A DNA stretch of 64,000 nucleotides from Bettongia penicillata ogilbyi (GCA_023548195.1 JAJHZJ010000752.1:62001-126000), one strand, 5' to 3'. Counted from the first letter of the stretch, positions 11,523 through 25,879 are shown. Made by a program: numbers and translations. The notes: generated from the sequence alone by a model not told the origin.

Positions 11523-11979
11523 GGGAGTCCTGGGGGTCCGCCACTGCCCCTGCCTCTGCCTCCGCCGCTTCCTGCACCTGCCTCTGTCTCCACGGCTTCC
11601 TCCCAAGGGGGCCCAAGCCACGGAGACACCCCACTCCCCTCTTGACCAGCCCAGACGTCTCTCTCACTGACCTGTAGCATCTGTGGGCGGAGGGACCTTC
11701 CCGGCCGCTGGAGATTCCGTCCCTGAAGCCTGCTCGGATTTGCTCCCCTGAGGCCGCCGCCAGGGCAGCGCAAGGGTGGACTCCACTTTCCAGGGCACAA
11801 CGGACCCTGGGGACAGCTCTCCAGGGCTCTCTGGAACGGAAATCTCTTCCACTGTGTTTCTGCACGCCCTACAGTGATCCAGAACTTGTGGGGAGCACTT
11901 CTTACATTAAATCCATGGGCTGTGGGTTCAGAGCCAGCATACGTGAGTCTTTCTACTCCACCATCTTGACTCCACCACC

Positions 11980-11994
11980 CTCCACGACGTTCTT
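11980..11994 (+). repeat. Target-site duplication of young HAL1, right copy
   Basis: CTCCACGACGTTCTT; pairs with 8990-9004 (one mismatch). Confidence 0.85.
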
Positions 11995-12404
11995 ATAGTG
12001 AAAGATGGATTTTCATAGCAAATTGAGTTTGCATGTTATTTCCTCAAGGCAAATGTGATTAGAGTAAGGAACTCTTTTCCCCTCTCACCTCCCTTTTTTT
12101 TTCCTTCCATTGAAAATGCTTATGCTTACCTCTTTTATGTGAGAGATAATTTATCCCATTCTATTTTTTCCCTTTCTCCTCCCCATATATTCGTCTCACC
12201 TCTTAATTTTATTTTTTTGGATATCATCCTTTCCTATTCAACTGACCTTCTGCCCTCTATCTATATGCATATAATCTCTCCAACTACCCTAGAACTGAGA
12301 ATGCTCAAGAGTTATAAATATTATCCTTCCATGTAGGAATGTAAACAGTTGAACTTTAGTAAGTCCTTTATGATTTCTCTTTCCTGTTTACCTTGGCATG
12401 CTTC

Positions 12405-13429
12405 TTTTGATTCTTGTGCTGAAAATCAGTTTTTCTATTCAGCTCTGGTCTTTTCATCAAGAATGCTTGAAACTCCTTTATTTCATTGAATGACCATTTT
12501 GCCCCTGAAGTATTATACGCAGTTTAGCTGAGTAAGTGATTCTTGATTTTAATCCTAGCTCCTTTAACTTCTGGAGTATCATATTCATAGCCCTCTGATT
12601 CCTTGATGTAGAAGCTGCTAGATACTCAAATTGTTCCTTTCTGGCTGCTTGTAATATGAACTCCTTGACCTGGGAGCTCTAGAATTTGACTAAAATACTC
12701 CTAAGAGTTTTGCTTTGGGGATCTCTTTCAGGAGGCAATTGGTGGAATCTTTCCATTTCTATTTTACCTACCGGTTCTAGAATATCAGGGCAGTTTTCCT
12801 TGATAACTTCTTGAAAGATAATGTCTAGACTCTTTGTTTGATCATGGCTTTCAGGTGGTCACAAACTTTTTAGATTGTGTCTCCTGGATTTATTTTCCAG
12901 GTCAATTGCTTTTCCAATGAGATATTTCATATTGTGTGCCATTTCTTTTTCATTATTTTGGTTTTTATTTTAAATAAATTCTTGATTTTTCATAAAGTCA
13001 TATTCTAATATTTAAGGAATTATATTTTTCAGTGAGCTTTTGAACCTCCTTTTCCACGTGGCCAGTTCTGTTTTTAGGACATTCTTCTCTTCATAGGCTT
13101 CTTGGACCTCTTTTGTCATTTGGGTTAGTCTATTTTTTAACGTGTAATTTTCTTCAACATTTTTTAGATCTCCTTTAGGAATAAGTTGATTCATTTTTCA
13201 TATTTTTCTTACATCACTCTCATTTCTCTTCTCAATTTTTGTTCTACATCTCTTACTTGATTTTCAAAATCGTTTTGAGCTCTTCTATGGCCCAAAATCA
13301 ATTTATATTTTTCTTGGAGGCTTTGGATGGAAGAGCTTTGACTCTGCTGTCTTCTGTTTGCATGTTTTTGTCTTCCTTGTCACCAAAGTAAGATTCTACA
13401 ATGTGATTTTTTTTCTGGTTTGTGTTCAT
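12405..13429 (-). pseudogene. Old HAL1 ORF1 remnant
   Basis: The ATG on minus is at 13429. Coiled-coil sequence is still readable at 13012-13194 (KNVEENYTLKNRLTQMTKEV), and matches to the RRM and C-terminal domain continue to about 12405. Many stops and indels. Clearly older than the element at 9005-11979. Confidence 0.65.
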
Positions 13430-14004
13430 TTCCTCAACCATTTACTTGACTTTTGATCTATTTGTCAAGGTGGATCTCTGCTTCCAGTAGAGGTGAAGGG
13501 ATATACTGCTAGCCACTTGATTCCCCAACAATCTGTAGGCCTAGAGATGCAGAAATAGTCACTGTCTCTGCTCCTGCTGCTACTGTGGCTGCCATGGCTT
13601 CCTCCTCCCCCTTCCTCCCTGATACCCTGGGACTGGGGCCAGATCACTCCACTCTCCTGCACTGGTCCCACAGACTTTTTCCAATGACCTTCCAATTTAT
13701 CTTCAGGGCTTTGGGTTCATAAAGTCTGGAAACCACCACAGGTGTGAGAGATTCAGTCTCCCTAATGCTTGCTCAGGTCTTCTCATCGGCCACAGTATAC
13801 TGAGATCTGCTCCCAACCAGGCATGATAAACATTCCCAGTGACCTTCCAGGTTGTGTTGGGCTGGATATTTGCTTCACTCCGTCATTCTGTGGTTCTGCA
13901 GTTCCAGAATCTATTTAGAGCCAGTTTTACAAGTATTTGGTTGTACTTGGGGGCAGTGCTCTAGAAAGTGAGTGCTTTTACTCTGCCATCATGGCTCTTC
14001 CCAG

Positions 14005-14014
14005 TGTGTATTTA
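14005..14014 (+). repeat. Target-site duplication of old HAL1, right copy
   Basis: TGTGTATTTA; pairs with 8416-8425. Confidence 0.8.
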
Positions 14015-14355
14015 ATTCTGCAAGAGTAAGTTTTAGCTATTACTTACTTTGTGGCTTTAAGTATGATGACAAAGGATATTCTTATGTTTTCTGAACTATC
14101 CCTTGAGGAGTAGCTTCTGCAGATAGAATTGCTTGGAACTGTAAAAGAGAAAGTTGGCACTCGTGTATATATGGTAGTTATTTGCATGTAAATAACAATG
14201 TTTTTCATTGCTGAGTGATTTTCTTTTGCATGCCAGATTTGAAATGAGTAGCCAAGCTCTCTAGCTTCATTTTGAAAATGAAACATTAATTGACTGAATA
14301 CTATCTGGTTAAGCTAAACAACAGCTCCAATACCACCAAGAATATGTTGGTACCT
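14015..14355. other. Unassigned sequence
   Basis: About 340 bases with no gene or repeat I recognise. Confidence 0.5.
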
Positions 14356-14357
14356 CC

Positions 14358-14575
14358 CTTTGCCTTTGGAGGCAGCTAGTTGGTGCCTTGGATAAACTTC
14401 TTGGCCTGAAATAAAGAAGAAATCTTCCTGAGTTCACATCGGACCTCAGACACCAATTATGTGACCTTGTGCAACTCACTTAACTCTATTTACCTCAGAA
14501 CCTCATTGGTAAAATAAGCTGGAGAAAGAAATGATACACCATTCCAGTATCTTTGACAAGAAAATCCCAATTTAC
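14358..14575 (+). mobile_element. MAR1-type tRNA-derived SINE
   Basis: Starts GGCAGCTAGTTGGTGCCTTG, the tRNA-like head of marsupial SINEs. It continues with 'GAGTTCACATCGGACCTCAG', 'TGTGACCTTGTGCAACTCAC' (the box-B-like and downstream SINE motif) and ends with 'AAAATAAGCTGGAGAAAGAAATG...TATCTTTGACAAGAAAATCCC'. This follows the marsupial SINE order end to end. Diverged; no clear TSD. Confidence 0.75.
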
Positions 14576-14769
14576 CCATGAGTGCAAGAAATTTGCCTTG
14601 ACTGGATCATTGAATCATTCAACTTCAGGGGTGTATAAAAGGAAGTTGTCTAGTCCAATGCATATTTTTCTTCAATCCCTCTCCAAATTACACATAAAAA
14701 AATCACATGAAAACAGCACTTTAGATTTTGGTACAGCTGTAATTTTAACAATGTTTCACGTCCTCTTCC

Positions 14770-14935
14770 CTCTTTTCCCCTTCTTCCCCTTCTTTTCCTG
14801 TTTCCTCTCTTCCTTTCTGTCCTCCTCATCCTCCTCTTCCTCCTTCTCCTCCTTCTCCTACTTCCTTCCTTCCTTCCTTCCTTCCTTCCTTCCTTCCTTC
14901 CTTCATTCCTTCCTTCCTCCCTTCCTTCTTTTCAT
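14770..14935. repeat. Pyrimidine-rich tract with (CCTT)n
   Basis: Continuous C/T-rich strand with a pure CCTT run at about 14861-14900 and near-perfect units to 14925. The serine/proline-rich frame across it is low-complexity artefact. Confidence 0.9.
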
Positions 14936-14999
14936 CTTTCATGTTTGTTCCATTCCAGCTTCTACCTATTGGTCCAAAATCAGCCTTCTGAGACCGTGT

Positions 15000-15400
15000 C
15001 ACATGGTTGGTTGTAATCCTCCATTCTTGAAGGAAACCAAAATGACATCACTACATTGGAGGAATGATATTGTATGTCCGATTATGGCTGATCAGACCAT
15101 AATGAACTCAAAAGACTCTACCATATGTCAGGCACAAATAATCCACGTGAAAATTTGTTGTGAAGATGTCTCTAAATTTTGCGTCCAATGCTTCTCTTGA
15201 ACTACTGCAATTCTGCTTCATTCATAGAGCACAATGCTTTCTTTGATGTGGGAATGCCATGCTGGGAAGTCCTTCACCAATGTCTCACATGTCACACAAT
15301 CAACTCCAATGTTCCTCAGAGAGACAAAATGACAAACTCTTATGGTGCCTCAATTCTTTTTCTTTTTGAAGCTAAGTATCCCTAGTTCTTTCATCTGATC
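15000..15400 (-). mobile_element. Non-LTR LINE fragment (ORF C-terminus and 3' end)
   Basis: On minus the sequence follows a common marsupial LINE fragment. Its frame ends with a WETLAQDRP-like segment and a C2H2-like finger, expected as CLTCGR..GLISHSRTH. Here the finger reads about CLTYGRVF then GLISHNRTY (near 15090-15140), so the second Cys and the last His are lost and a stop lies between. Family not assigned; CR1-, RTE- or L2-like are possible. Confidence 0.45.
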
Positions 15401-15559
15401 CTCATGTAGTATAAAATGAGGTCATTAATGTTTTTAATGTTTGTGAGAAAAAAGGAAACTTACTTTTAATGCTTGTGAAATGCAAATAACCACTTCTATT
15501 TGCGAAAATAAAATTTATTAATATCTCAAATCTGCAGGTATTAGTAAGGACATGCCAAT

Positions 15560-15720
15560 TCAAATCAACAGATGTTTGTGGAAGGTCTAATCTTCAAGAC
15601 AGTGAGCTACAGAGAAGTAGAGAACATGGTCTGTGCCTTAAAGTAGCTTCAAATCAAATTTGAGGAGAGAAAGTTACTGATAGAAACTAATGTTAGCCAA
15701 TTATCATATTGTCACAGGGA
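15560..15720 (-). mobile_element. Possible L2 3'-end fragment
   Basis: 'TCAACAGATGTTTGTGGAAG...GTGCCTTAAAGTAGCTTCAAATC' follows the reverse complement of the L2 3' end in order, but is strongly diverged. Confidence 0.3.
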
Positions 15721-15939
15721 CAAGTAGAGGCAAAATCAGGCTTCATTGTGTTAAGAGATATCTCTATAAAGCAGCTTTCTTCAAAACTCACCCAAATACA
15801 TAAAGAAAGTGCACCAGATTGAATCTTGATGGAGAAACTGAGAGGAATAAAGCACATTTAAGTAGATATCCAGCTCAGTATAGTATAGGAAGACAGATAG
15901 GAAAGTCTAAGGAGCTTCAGGACAAGATTGAGTTAGATG

Positions 15940-18100
<2,161 letters not shown>

Positions 18101-18639
18101 TTCGAAATGCAGAACCAACTATTTCTTTTTTCTTTTATTTTTTTTTTCAAATGATAAAAGTAGAAAGTTATTCTGATTAATTATCCATGTTTATAATGGG
18201 TTTAGTTTTTCACATATTCTCCTCTGGGATAGGAACTGGGTAAAAAGGCACATTTGTGTGGATTAAAACAAAATATATTTAAAACAACAACCACAGTGTT
18301 TTTTCATAGCTCACTTTAAAGAATTTTTCATTGCCTCGTAAATAAAAAGCAAAATGTTAGTAACCTAGAGTCCTCCTTTTTGAGGAGTTTCATTTAAATT
18401 AACTTCAATAAATATTAAAGATTTCTCCAACTTGGACACATTATCCAATTACTTTAAATAATAGCCTAGACCACGTACTCTGAAAAAGAAAATGTTTCCA
18501 AGTAACTTAATGCATAGTGGGCATTACAAAAGGAATTTCAACAATCAAGTGTGAGACATGTATAATACATATGTGGTTGTTTCACATGGAAGTAATTTAT
18601 ATGTCTTTATGGTTATATCTAAATGTGTTTGAAAAAGAG
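18101..18639. other. Unassigned sequence
   Basis: AT-rich DNA with no recognised gene or repeat. Confidence 0.5.
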
Positions 18640-18870
18640 GCAGTGAATATATGTATACACATATGTGTATACATGCATACCCACATACATATACATATGT
18701 AGATACATGCACACAACAATACACATATGGATACAAATATGCATATACACATGCATCTACATAATTTATACACACATATAACTATACAATGTGTGTATAC
18801 ACATATACACAATATGTATAAAGTATGTGTGTGTATATTTATGTATGCATGTAGGTATAAACATCTTGCC
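18640..18870. repeat. TA/CA/TG alternating purine-pyrimidine tract
   Basis: Imperfect ATATGTATACACATATGTG-type sequence for about 230 bases. The Cys/Tyr-rich frames on minus over it are low-complexity artefacts. Confidence 0.85.
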
Positions 18871-19308
18871 CACCTCTCTTTAAGAATTCCTGTCAGAAGA
18901 GGAATAGATGATTGCACAACATGGATTGTCTACTAGGCTGTCCTCAGGGACACATACCAGAAATTATGTCGATCTCCCCTAAATAATATTAGTCTAAAGA
19001 AAGCATTTTTTAAAGTTAAAGATGATTTTCTTAATCATTCTTCCTTGCCAAGGAAAGAATGCCCAAAGATATCTGTAAAGACTTAACTCCCCTTCCTACC
19101 AAATTCTAGTTATAAAAAGAACATCACAGATCAAAAGAATGAATAAACCCATGTATCTAAGCAGATGAGAAACAAGAATCAGAGAACTTGTGCAGGTTAG
19201 AATATACCAGACAATACATTTAGCGAATGAGTTCTCTTAGTATGAGCAAAATGCTTCATTGCCATAAAGGGAATATAGCCCCTATCTCATAAAATGAAAC
19301 ATGCCAGG
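18871..19308. other. Unassigned sequence
   Basis: No gene or repeat recognised. Confidence 0.5.
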
Positions 19309-19735
19309 GAGCCATGATGGCAGAATAAAAACAGAGACTTACTTGAGATCTCTTCCAAACCCTATCAAATAAGTGTAAAAATGACTAAACTATTTCTGGA
19401 GTAGCACAACCCACAGAATGACGATGTGAAGCAAATCTCCAATACAGCCTGAAAGGTCAATGGGAATGGTCTACTGTGCCAGATTGGAAGTAGAGCACAG
19501 TCTCATGTAGGTGATGCCAGCACAGACAGGGCCTGAGCATGGCCTGAAAACAAAGGGGAGGAAGATAGAAGAAGGGATAATAGAAGGGAGGACAAACTGG
19601 AGGAAGAGGTGGATAAGGCGCAGGTTGTCCTGGGGTGCAGGGTGGGGAGAAATGAGGAGAAAAATTTAAATTCAAATTATTGTGCTAGGGAATGTTGAAA
19701 ATTGAAAAAACAAATAAAGTATATATTTTAAAAAA
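19309..19735 (+). mobile_element. HAL1 5' UTR joined to HAL1 3' end
   Basis: 19309 begins GGGAGCCATGATGGCAG, the HAL1/L1 5' start. Up to about 19550 it aligns with the 5' UTR of the old HAL1 (minus, 13810-14004), including 'AGAATGACG.TGTGAAGCAAAT' and 'CTGAAAGGTCAATGGGA'. It then switches to the HAL1 3' end ('GGGAGGACAAACTGG...AAAAATTTAAATTC') with an A-rich tail at 19720-19737. This is either one element with its body deleted or a 3' fragment inserted at 19550. Confidence 0.65.
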
Positions 19736-21140
19736 AGAAGCTATCGAGAAAAACTGCCCTGACATACTAGAATTAGAGGAAAAAAGAGAAAGGAAAGAAT
19801 CCACTAATCACCTCCTGAAAGGGATACCACAAAGGAAACTCCTAAGAATATTGTGGCCAAATTCCAGAGGTCCCAGGTCAAGGAGAAACTTTTGTAAGCA
19901 GCCAGAAAGAAACAATTTGAGTATTATGGAACTACAATAAGGATAACAAGAGATCTAGGACCTTCTACATTAAGGGATCAGAGGACTTGTAATATTCCAG
20001 AGGTCATAGAAGCTAGGATTAAAATCAAGAATCACCTACCCAGCAAAGCTGAGTATAATCCTTCAAGGGAAAAATAGTCTTTCAATGAAATAGAGGACTT
20101 TCAAGTATTCTTGATGGAAAGAACAGAACTAAATAGAAAATTCGACTTTAAAACACAAAGTTCAAGAGAAGCATGAAAAGGTAAACAGGAAAGAGAAATC
20201 ATGAGGGACTTACTGAAGCTGAACTGTTTACATTCCTACATGGGAAGATTATATTTGTAACCCTTGAGAATTTTCTCATTATTACAGTAGTTGGAAGGAT
20301 TATATACATATAGACAGAAGAAACAGGGTGAGTTGAAGATGATAGGATGATGTCTAAAAAATAAAATTAAAAAGGATTAAAGGGGAGAAGGATAAAGGGT
20401 GAAATAGAATGGTGTAAATTATCTCTCACATAAAAGAGGCAAGAAAAAGATTTTACAGTGGAGGGGAAGATAGAGGAGGTGAGAGGAAATGAGTGAACTT
20501 TCCTCTCATTGGATTTGGCTTAAGAAGGGAATAACATGCATATTCAACTTCGTATGAAAATCTATCTTACCAGGAAAGTAGGGGAGAAGGTGGTGAGTGG
20601 GGGTGATAGAAGGGAGGGCAAAGGGGAGGGAGGAATTAGAGGCATACACTTTTGGGAAGGGACAGGGTCATAAGAGAGAATAGAATAAATGGGGGGGCAG
20701 AATATGATGGAGGGAAATATAGTTAGTCTTTCACAATGTGACTATTATGGAAGTGTTCTCCATGACTACACATTTGTAACCTATATCAAATTGCTTGCTT
20801 TCTCAGTGGGGGTAGATAGGAATGGAGGAAGGGAGAGAAGTTGGAGCTCAAAGCTTCAAAAATGAATGTTAACAATTGTTTTTACCTGCAACTGAAAAAT
20901 AAGACATATAGGTAATGGAGTATAGAAATCTATCTTTTCTTACAAGCAGATAGAGGGGAAGTTCATAAGAGGAGGGGAGGGTGGGATAGAAACGAGGGCA
21001 GATTGAGGGAAGGGATAATAAGAATGCACACTGTCTTGGGGTGGTGGAGGGGAGAGATGGGGAGAATATTTGCAATTCAAAATCTTATGGAAGTGAATGT
21101 CAAAAACTAAAAATGAATTAATTGATTAGACTAAAAGAAA
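19736..21140 (+). mobile_element. HAL1, 5'-truncated: ORF1 C-terminal half and 3' UTR
   Basis: Opens with the ORF1 segment matching EAIEKNCPDILELEEK (19736-19790), continues through the C-terminal domain with frameshifts to about 20175, then the HAL1 3' UTR with both end modules and an A-rich tail near 21110-21140. Same strand and family as the piece just upstream. The ORF1 N-terminal half is missing between them. Confidence 0.7.
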
Positions 21141-23141
21141 AAAATAATAAAATGCCACTAATTCTCTAGTGAGACAAGTTAGAGATAAAAATATGTTTAA
21201 GATTTCTTCTCCTGTATGTGTTGCTTTCATCCCAAAGTATTTCTCTCCTTTCTCATATTACAGAGATCTCAGAACTGTAAGTGTCCTCTTTGGAAGCCAG
21301 AAACCTATAGACAGAAGAAGAAGAAGTCTCTTTTCTCTCACAACCACAGGCATGGAATATCATCATGCAATCTTTTTTTTTTCTAATTAACAGAGATTTA
21401 TGCAAATGGCCAGTCTTTATCGCCAGAATGTACAGGTAACAAAGAGGATAACAGTTGCTAATGATCATCCTAGAAAGGCACTAATTGCTCTCTCCTTCTA
21501 AGGCTGCCTTAAAAAAGCATTATATATTTGGAGAGAATCAGAACCACTGATCTAGAATATCTTTAGAAGCTAACATATTCTGGTGCAGTTGCAACATTGC
21601 TATACTAGTGGGGTGGAAGACATTTTCTGTTTAGGACAGAACTATAGTTTCTGGTATGTTTTCTTGTTTTTTGTTTGTTTTTTTTTTTTTTCTAGGAGCT
21701 TTTCCTGTTTATTTTTAAGCTGTCCGGGTTGTGTATGATCCTGGAGAAGTGCTCTATGTTGGCTTTTACTATGAGCTGGCAACGGTTTTAGGACCTAAGG
21801 ACATGAAAGATTTTAGCAATGACAAATCACTGTGGAGAGTTCCCATGATTTTTATCAAGAGAAGGTGAAAAACTAAATTCAGGGAGGAATTCATCAACAA
21901 AATATACAGGCTCAGATGTGAAGAAACATTCATGGAAATGTCTATACCCTAAAAAGGGGGACGCAAATATCCCCCAATAACAGGGTCATCTCCTTGAAAA
22001 AGCCTGTCAAATTTATTAAGCCTTCTTCATCAACCGTCTACAGCTATCACAAGGTCTATCAGGCCTTGTCTGTCCTATGTCACTAGAATAACCCTGGGGA
22101 AAACTGTAGAATTTTAAGTCCAAAATTTAGGATTTTAACTAAGATTAAAGGTTAACTTTAATTAGATTGTGTTTTAATAAATTTGACTTTTATTACTTTA
22201 ATTGTTAAAGTGAATTAATTGAACTGGAAATATTTATAGATTTCCCCTAAGACAATTCAAAAACCTGACTAAGACTAAAAAAAAAAATACTTGAGTAGTG
22301 AAAAAAGATAACTATATTAAAATAAACATTACCATTTTGGGCTACCTCCCCAATTTGGAACTCGAAAGCTTATAGGTTAGCTGCTGAGGGCTACAGCAAC
22401 TATTTCTAGAGATAGGACACTCTGTGGGTTTATACTCCTAAAAGGTTCTCTCAGACACGTACCAGTAAATGCACTTATTCAGATGATGTAATGAGAAGAC
22501 TGGCTATAAAACATTTCTCCTCTAAAATCTTAGGGTTCACTTTCTGCAAAATTCATAGATATATGATTATAGAAAAGAAACTTACTATATGCAACAAAGT
22601 GGGATTATATGAATTATATAAACATATTTGTTTCTGTGTTTATACCCATAGACATACATTCAAAGTATGCATGTGTACATGTGTATGCATACATATATGC
22701 ATATAGATGCATGTGCGTGTAAACACAAAAAAATATACAGCCTTCTACAAAGAAGAACACAGAGATGGACTGATTTCAGGAGTTTTCTATTTTCCATATC
22801 AATTTTCAATTCATGATAGAATCTTGCTGTATTACTCAGTATTTCAATTGCCTCTAGGAACCATAAATTCATGTTGATGTTCTAAGCCATATCTTATAAC
22901 TAAATAATGTAACTACATACAAAATAACCTAATTTTGAGTCTTGCAAGAAGAGAAAAATATCAGTAGGGATAGATGTCATTCATTTCCTGAATTTTGGTG
23001 AAATTTATGCTATTGGACATATTTTAATTGCTGGGATCAATTCTTACCCTTTTGGATTAGTAGCAAAATGGGTAGGGAAGGATGGCATGTGAAAATTTGT
23101 GTGTATACATGCAAGTGGCAGCTTTTCATTGGACCTTTTGA

Positions 23142-23184
<43 letters not shown>

Positions 23185-25380
23185 CATATAATTAGCTAGA
23201 AATTGATTAGATTGATTTTTGAAACGCTGCTTCTTAATTTGGATGGAGAAGTTCTTCGCTAGAATAGGAATTGCTCTCCTTTGTACACTTTACAGTTGAA
23301 GATATTTAAGTATACATTGTGCCAGCCTTTACTTTGAAAATAAATATTTGTTTTGACTACTAAGCCTTGTGGTGTGCTTTGGGGAGAAATGGTTAAATCA
23401 GACTGGAAACTAATAAATGTGATTGGTTCTAGGTATTTCACACCCTCAAAAACTAATTTGGGGCAGAATAACTGCCTAGAATAGGTAAAGAGAACTAGAA
23501 GTCAGATAGACAAAATTATATTTTTCACTTATTAGAGATTGGTTTGGATGAATGAAATCACTTTTAAGAAGCCAGTACATCAAGAAGGGAGGAGGAATAA
23601 AATTTTAATCACATGTAATTTTAACTGAGGTCATTTAGTGTTTAAAGAGGTCGTAGAATTTCTAAAAAGAAGAAAAAAAGAGTATCAAGGGGAAATTAGC
23701 AAGAGGGCACATGAAAGTCCTATTTCAAATTCAAAGTGCTCTCCTTGGTTTCCTCTAGTTTATAGATTAATGGGATAATAATATTCAGGCCTGAAGAAGA
23801 CATTAGAAATCTGACAGTTCATATTGCCTACTCCATTTCACATGTTCTTAGAGAGCAAAAGTGATCTTTCTCAAGATTACGCAGTAGGAGGAAATACATC
23901 TCTTTCTTCTACCTCTTTATTGTAGGTGCACTCAAAATTCTTGACCGTAACAAAGAACCTTTAGAACAATCTTTCTATCCCCTGCAACAATGCCAGAGTG
24001 CTAAGTTCCTTCTGTATAATATGAATAACATAAAAAATAGGAAAGCAAAGGAATGATCTCCATTATTCCTTCCCTGATTCTACTTTATTTTCTCCAAGCA
24101 AAAAGTAAAATCCAAACACATTTTTCATTGGAAATAATTTTTATCCTTTTCTTTAGTGATTATCCAGTTTGCAATTTCCATATTTGATTATTTTTATTTG
24201 CATATGGGTTATCTATTCTTTTATAAACTCACTTATGAATGCACAACTGAATATCAAAGGCTCAATGCTTTCACAACAGTGTTTGCTTTTTTGTTACTGT
24301 AACTCCAGGGAGGAAGAGTAGACAGCACAGTGAGGGGCAGGGAATTCTTGACAGAAGCAACAGCTTAAAGGAGAAAAAATGGAAATCATCAATTATGTAT
24401 TAGAGAAGGATGTTTGGTTAATTATTGCAGCAGATGTATCTTTCTGTACACAGGAAATGTAATTCTCCCCTACTTTGTTCTAACCCTTGCAAGCAAAAGC
24501 TTATTATTCAAACTTAGGTTCCAACGATTATACTTTAAAATAGAAAATTATGTTAGAAAATTAGTACTTTGTTCCATCTGGTTTTACTCAGTCTACCAAT
24601 GAGACATTTAAAGTGGAATTTAGGAGTTGACTGTATCTTGGGGAAGTATAGCTATCATTCTCCTGGTTTCTCAGAGAAAAAGAATTTCCTTCATTAGCAT
24701 AGGACTACTCATGGATCACCAAAGGATTTCATTCTACTGCAAATTTGGAAATTGTTATTTGAGGAAACAAGCCCCCGACTTGAAGGATGAATCCCAGGGA
24801 AAACTATCCTAGGTTCAAGGAATTGTATCATCTAAAACTGTAGCAGGAAGCACAAAAATGACAGGAAGACGGAAAGTGAATAATAGGAAGAAAGCAACGT
24901 AATTCTCCTGGAAGAAAAAAACTGAAGACCAAGTCTTTAGCTCATCATTCCATTGATTTCACTTCGACTTCACTATCATCTCTCAAATAACTTGCATGCT
25001 GACATGGGGGAGTGTTATGATCCCCTTATCTGTTGCAATATTACACATTGAGGTTTTGGAATTATCATCTCTCAAAGAGAATTTTTTTTTAAACTTAAGG
25101 ATTTTTTAGAATCTCACTATCAGTGGTGCCCAATATAATTATCTTCTTATCCATAACTCTGGCAACAGCTGAGAATGAAGAAAGTCAGGTGCAGACAGAA
25201 TAGTGAGAATGATAAAAGTTAAAATACATTTAACTGCCATGATCACACAAAATATCTCTATAGCAGTATCTTTGTGATTATTCTCCCCATCTGAGTGAAA
25301 GGGGCCTCTTTCAATTCTTGAACAGTGGGAGAATAAAATACATATGAAAAACTAGTAAAGGGACAAAATATCCCTAGGTT
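21141..25380. other. Long region without recognised genes
   Basis: I see no exon, RNA gene or confident repeat except simple repeats (22665-22735, 23136-23190) and a possible MIR trace near 23790-23930 (TCAAGATTACGCAGTAGGAGG). A stop-bounded 49-codon frame at 21719-21868 has protein-like composition, but it starts right after a stop and has no visible homologue. Confidence 0.5.
23136..23190. repeat. (TG)n(TA)n microsatellite
   Basis: GTGTGT run of about 30 bases followed by TATATA. Confidence 0.95.
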
Positions 25381-25860
25381 TTCAGAAGTAAAACACCAAG
25401 TCCATCATAGACAAATATAATACTGGATAAAGACAGACAAAAATAATATTTTCTTAAAAAAAAAAAACTTTGTCAATCTGATGGACCTGAAATAGACTTC
25501 TAGTGTTGCTTTAATTTGCTTTTCTCTATCATCAATTTGAAGCAACTCTTTCATACATCGTCCCTGATAGCTTGGTATACTCCTTTGAAAACTTTCTACT
25601 TGCACCATTCAACCATTTATTGGGAGAATGGCTATTAACATTTTGAATCTGAGTAAGTTCCTTAAATATCATGGATATAAAAGTTTTATCAGAGAGTCTT
25701 GTTGCAGGTGTTTTTCTCAATTACCTGTCCCTTTTCAAATCACAGTTGAATTATATCTTTTTTTGGTACAAAATCTCTTTAATTTATATTAAAATGATGG
25801 ACTAGTCAGAGAGTAGACATTAATGATGTGATGTCAGTGTGTAGGATGGTTTCTCTTTGT
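25380..25860 (-). mobile_element. Old L1 3'-region remnant
   Basis: On plus, 'GAGTAAGTTCCTTAAATATCATGGATATAAAAGTTTTATCAGAGA' and 'CTCTTTAATTTATATTAAAATGATGG' parallel the minus-strand L1 3' region at 53740-53900 ('AAGGCCTTTATCACAAAC', 'TTTAATTTAGTGTAATTAGAATTATCC'). Heavily decayed. Confidence 0.5.
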
Positions 25861-25879
25861 TTAGTCCTGTGTTGCATAA

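Larger units (their letters stand above)
9005..11979 (-). mobile_element. Full-length HAL1, about 2.97 kb, minus strand
   Basis: Complete structure on minus: a GC- and CpG-rich 5' UTR (11979-11151) with three 72-bp tandem units, ORF1 (11150-10050), a 3' UTR with a GT-type microsatellite (about 9853-9913), then a purine-rich 3' end and A-rich tail (9005-9020). A 15-bp TSD with one mismatch flanks it. It interrupts the 3' UTR of an older HAL1. No ORF2. It must have moved using L1 enzymes. Confidence 0.88.
8426..14004 (-). mobile_element. Old full-length HAL1, split by a younger HAL1
   Basis: On minus the 5' end is at 14004 (plus-strand GCCATCATGGCTCTTCCC, the L1-type start). The ORF1 remnant is at 13429 to about 12405, and the 3' UTR runs to about 11995 and resumes at 8989, ending in the T-rich (A tail on minus) block at 8426-8500. 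Bases 9005-11979 are a younger HAL1. The perfect 10-bp duplication TGTGTATTTA on both sides supports one insertion. Without the insert the element is about 2.6 kb and has no ORF2. Confidence 0.8.

Noticed and set aside
11483..11865. Gly/Arg-rich frames in sense of HAL1 within its 5' UTR (also 35220-35599)
   Set aside because: GC-rich 5' UTR; the two copies share no single conserved start and frame, and several overlapping frames are open at once.
18517..18936. Cys/His/Tyr-rich frames as zinc-finger-like proteins
   Set aside because: Arise from alternating TA/CA/TG repeats.
21719..21868. Short frame with protein-like composition (contains PGEVLYVGFYYELATVLGP)
   Set aside because: Only 49 codons, begins directly after a stop, no recognisable family and no flanking coding sequence; kept only as a note.
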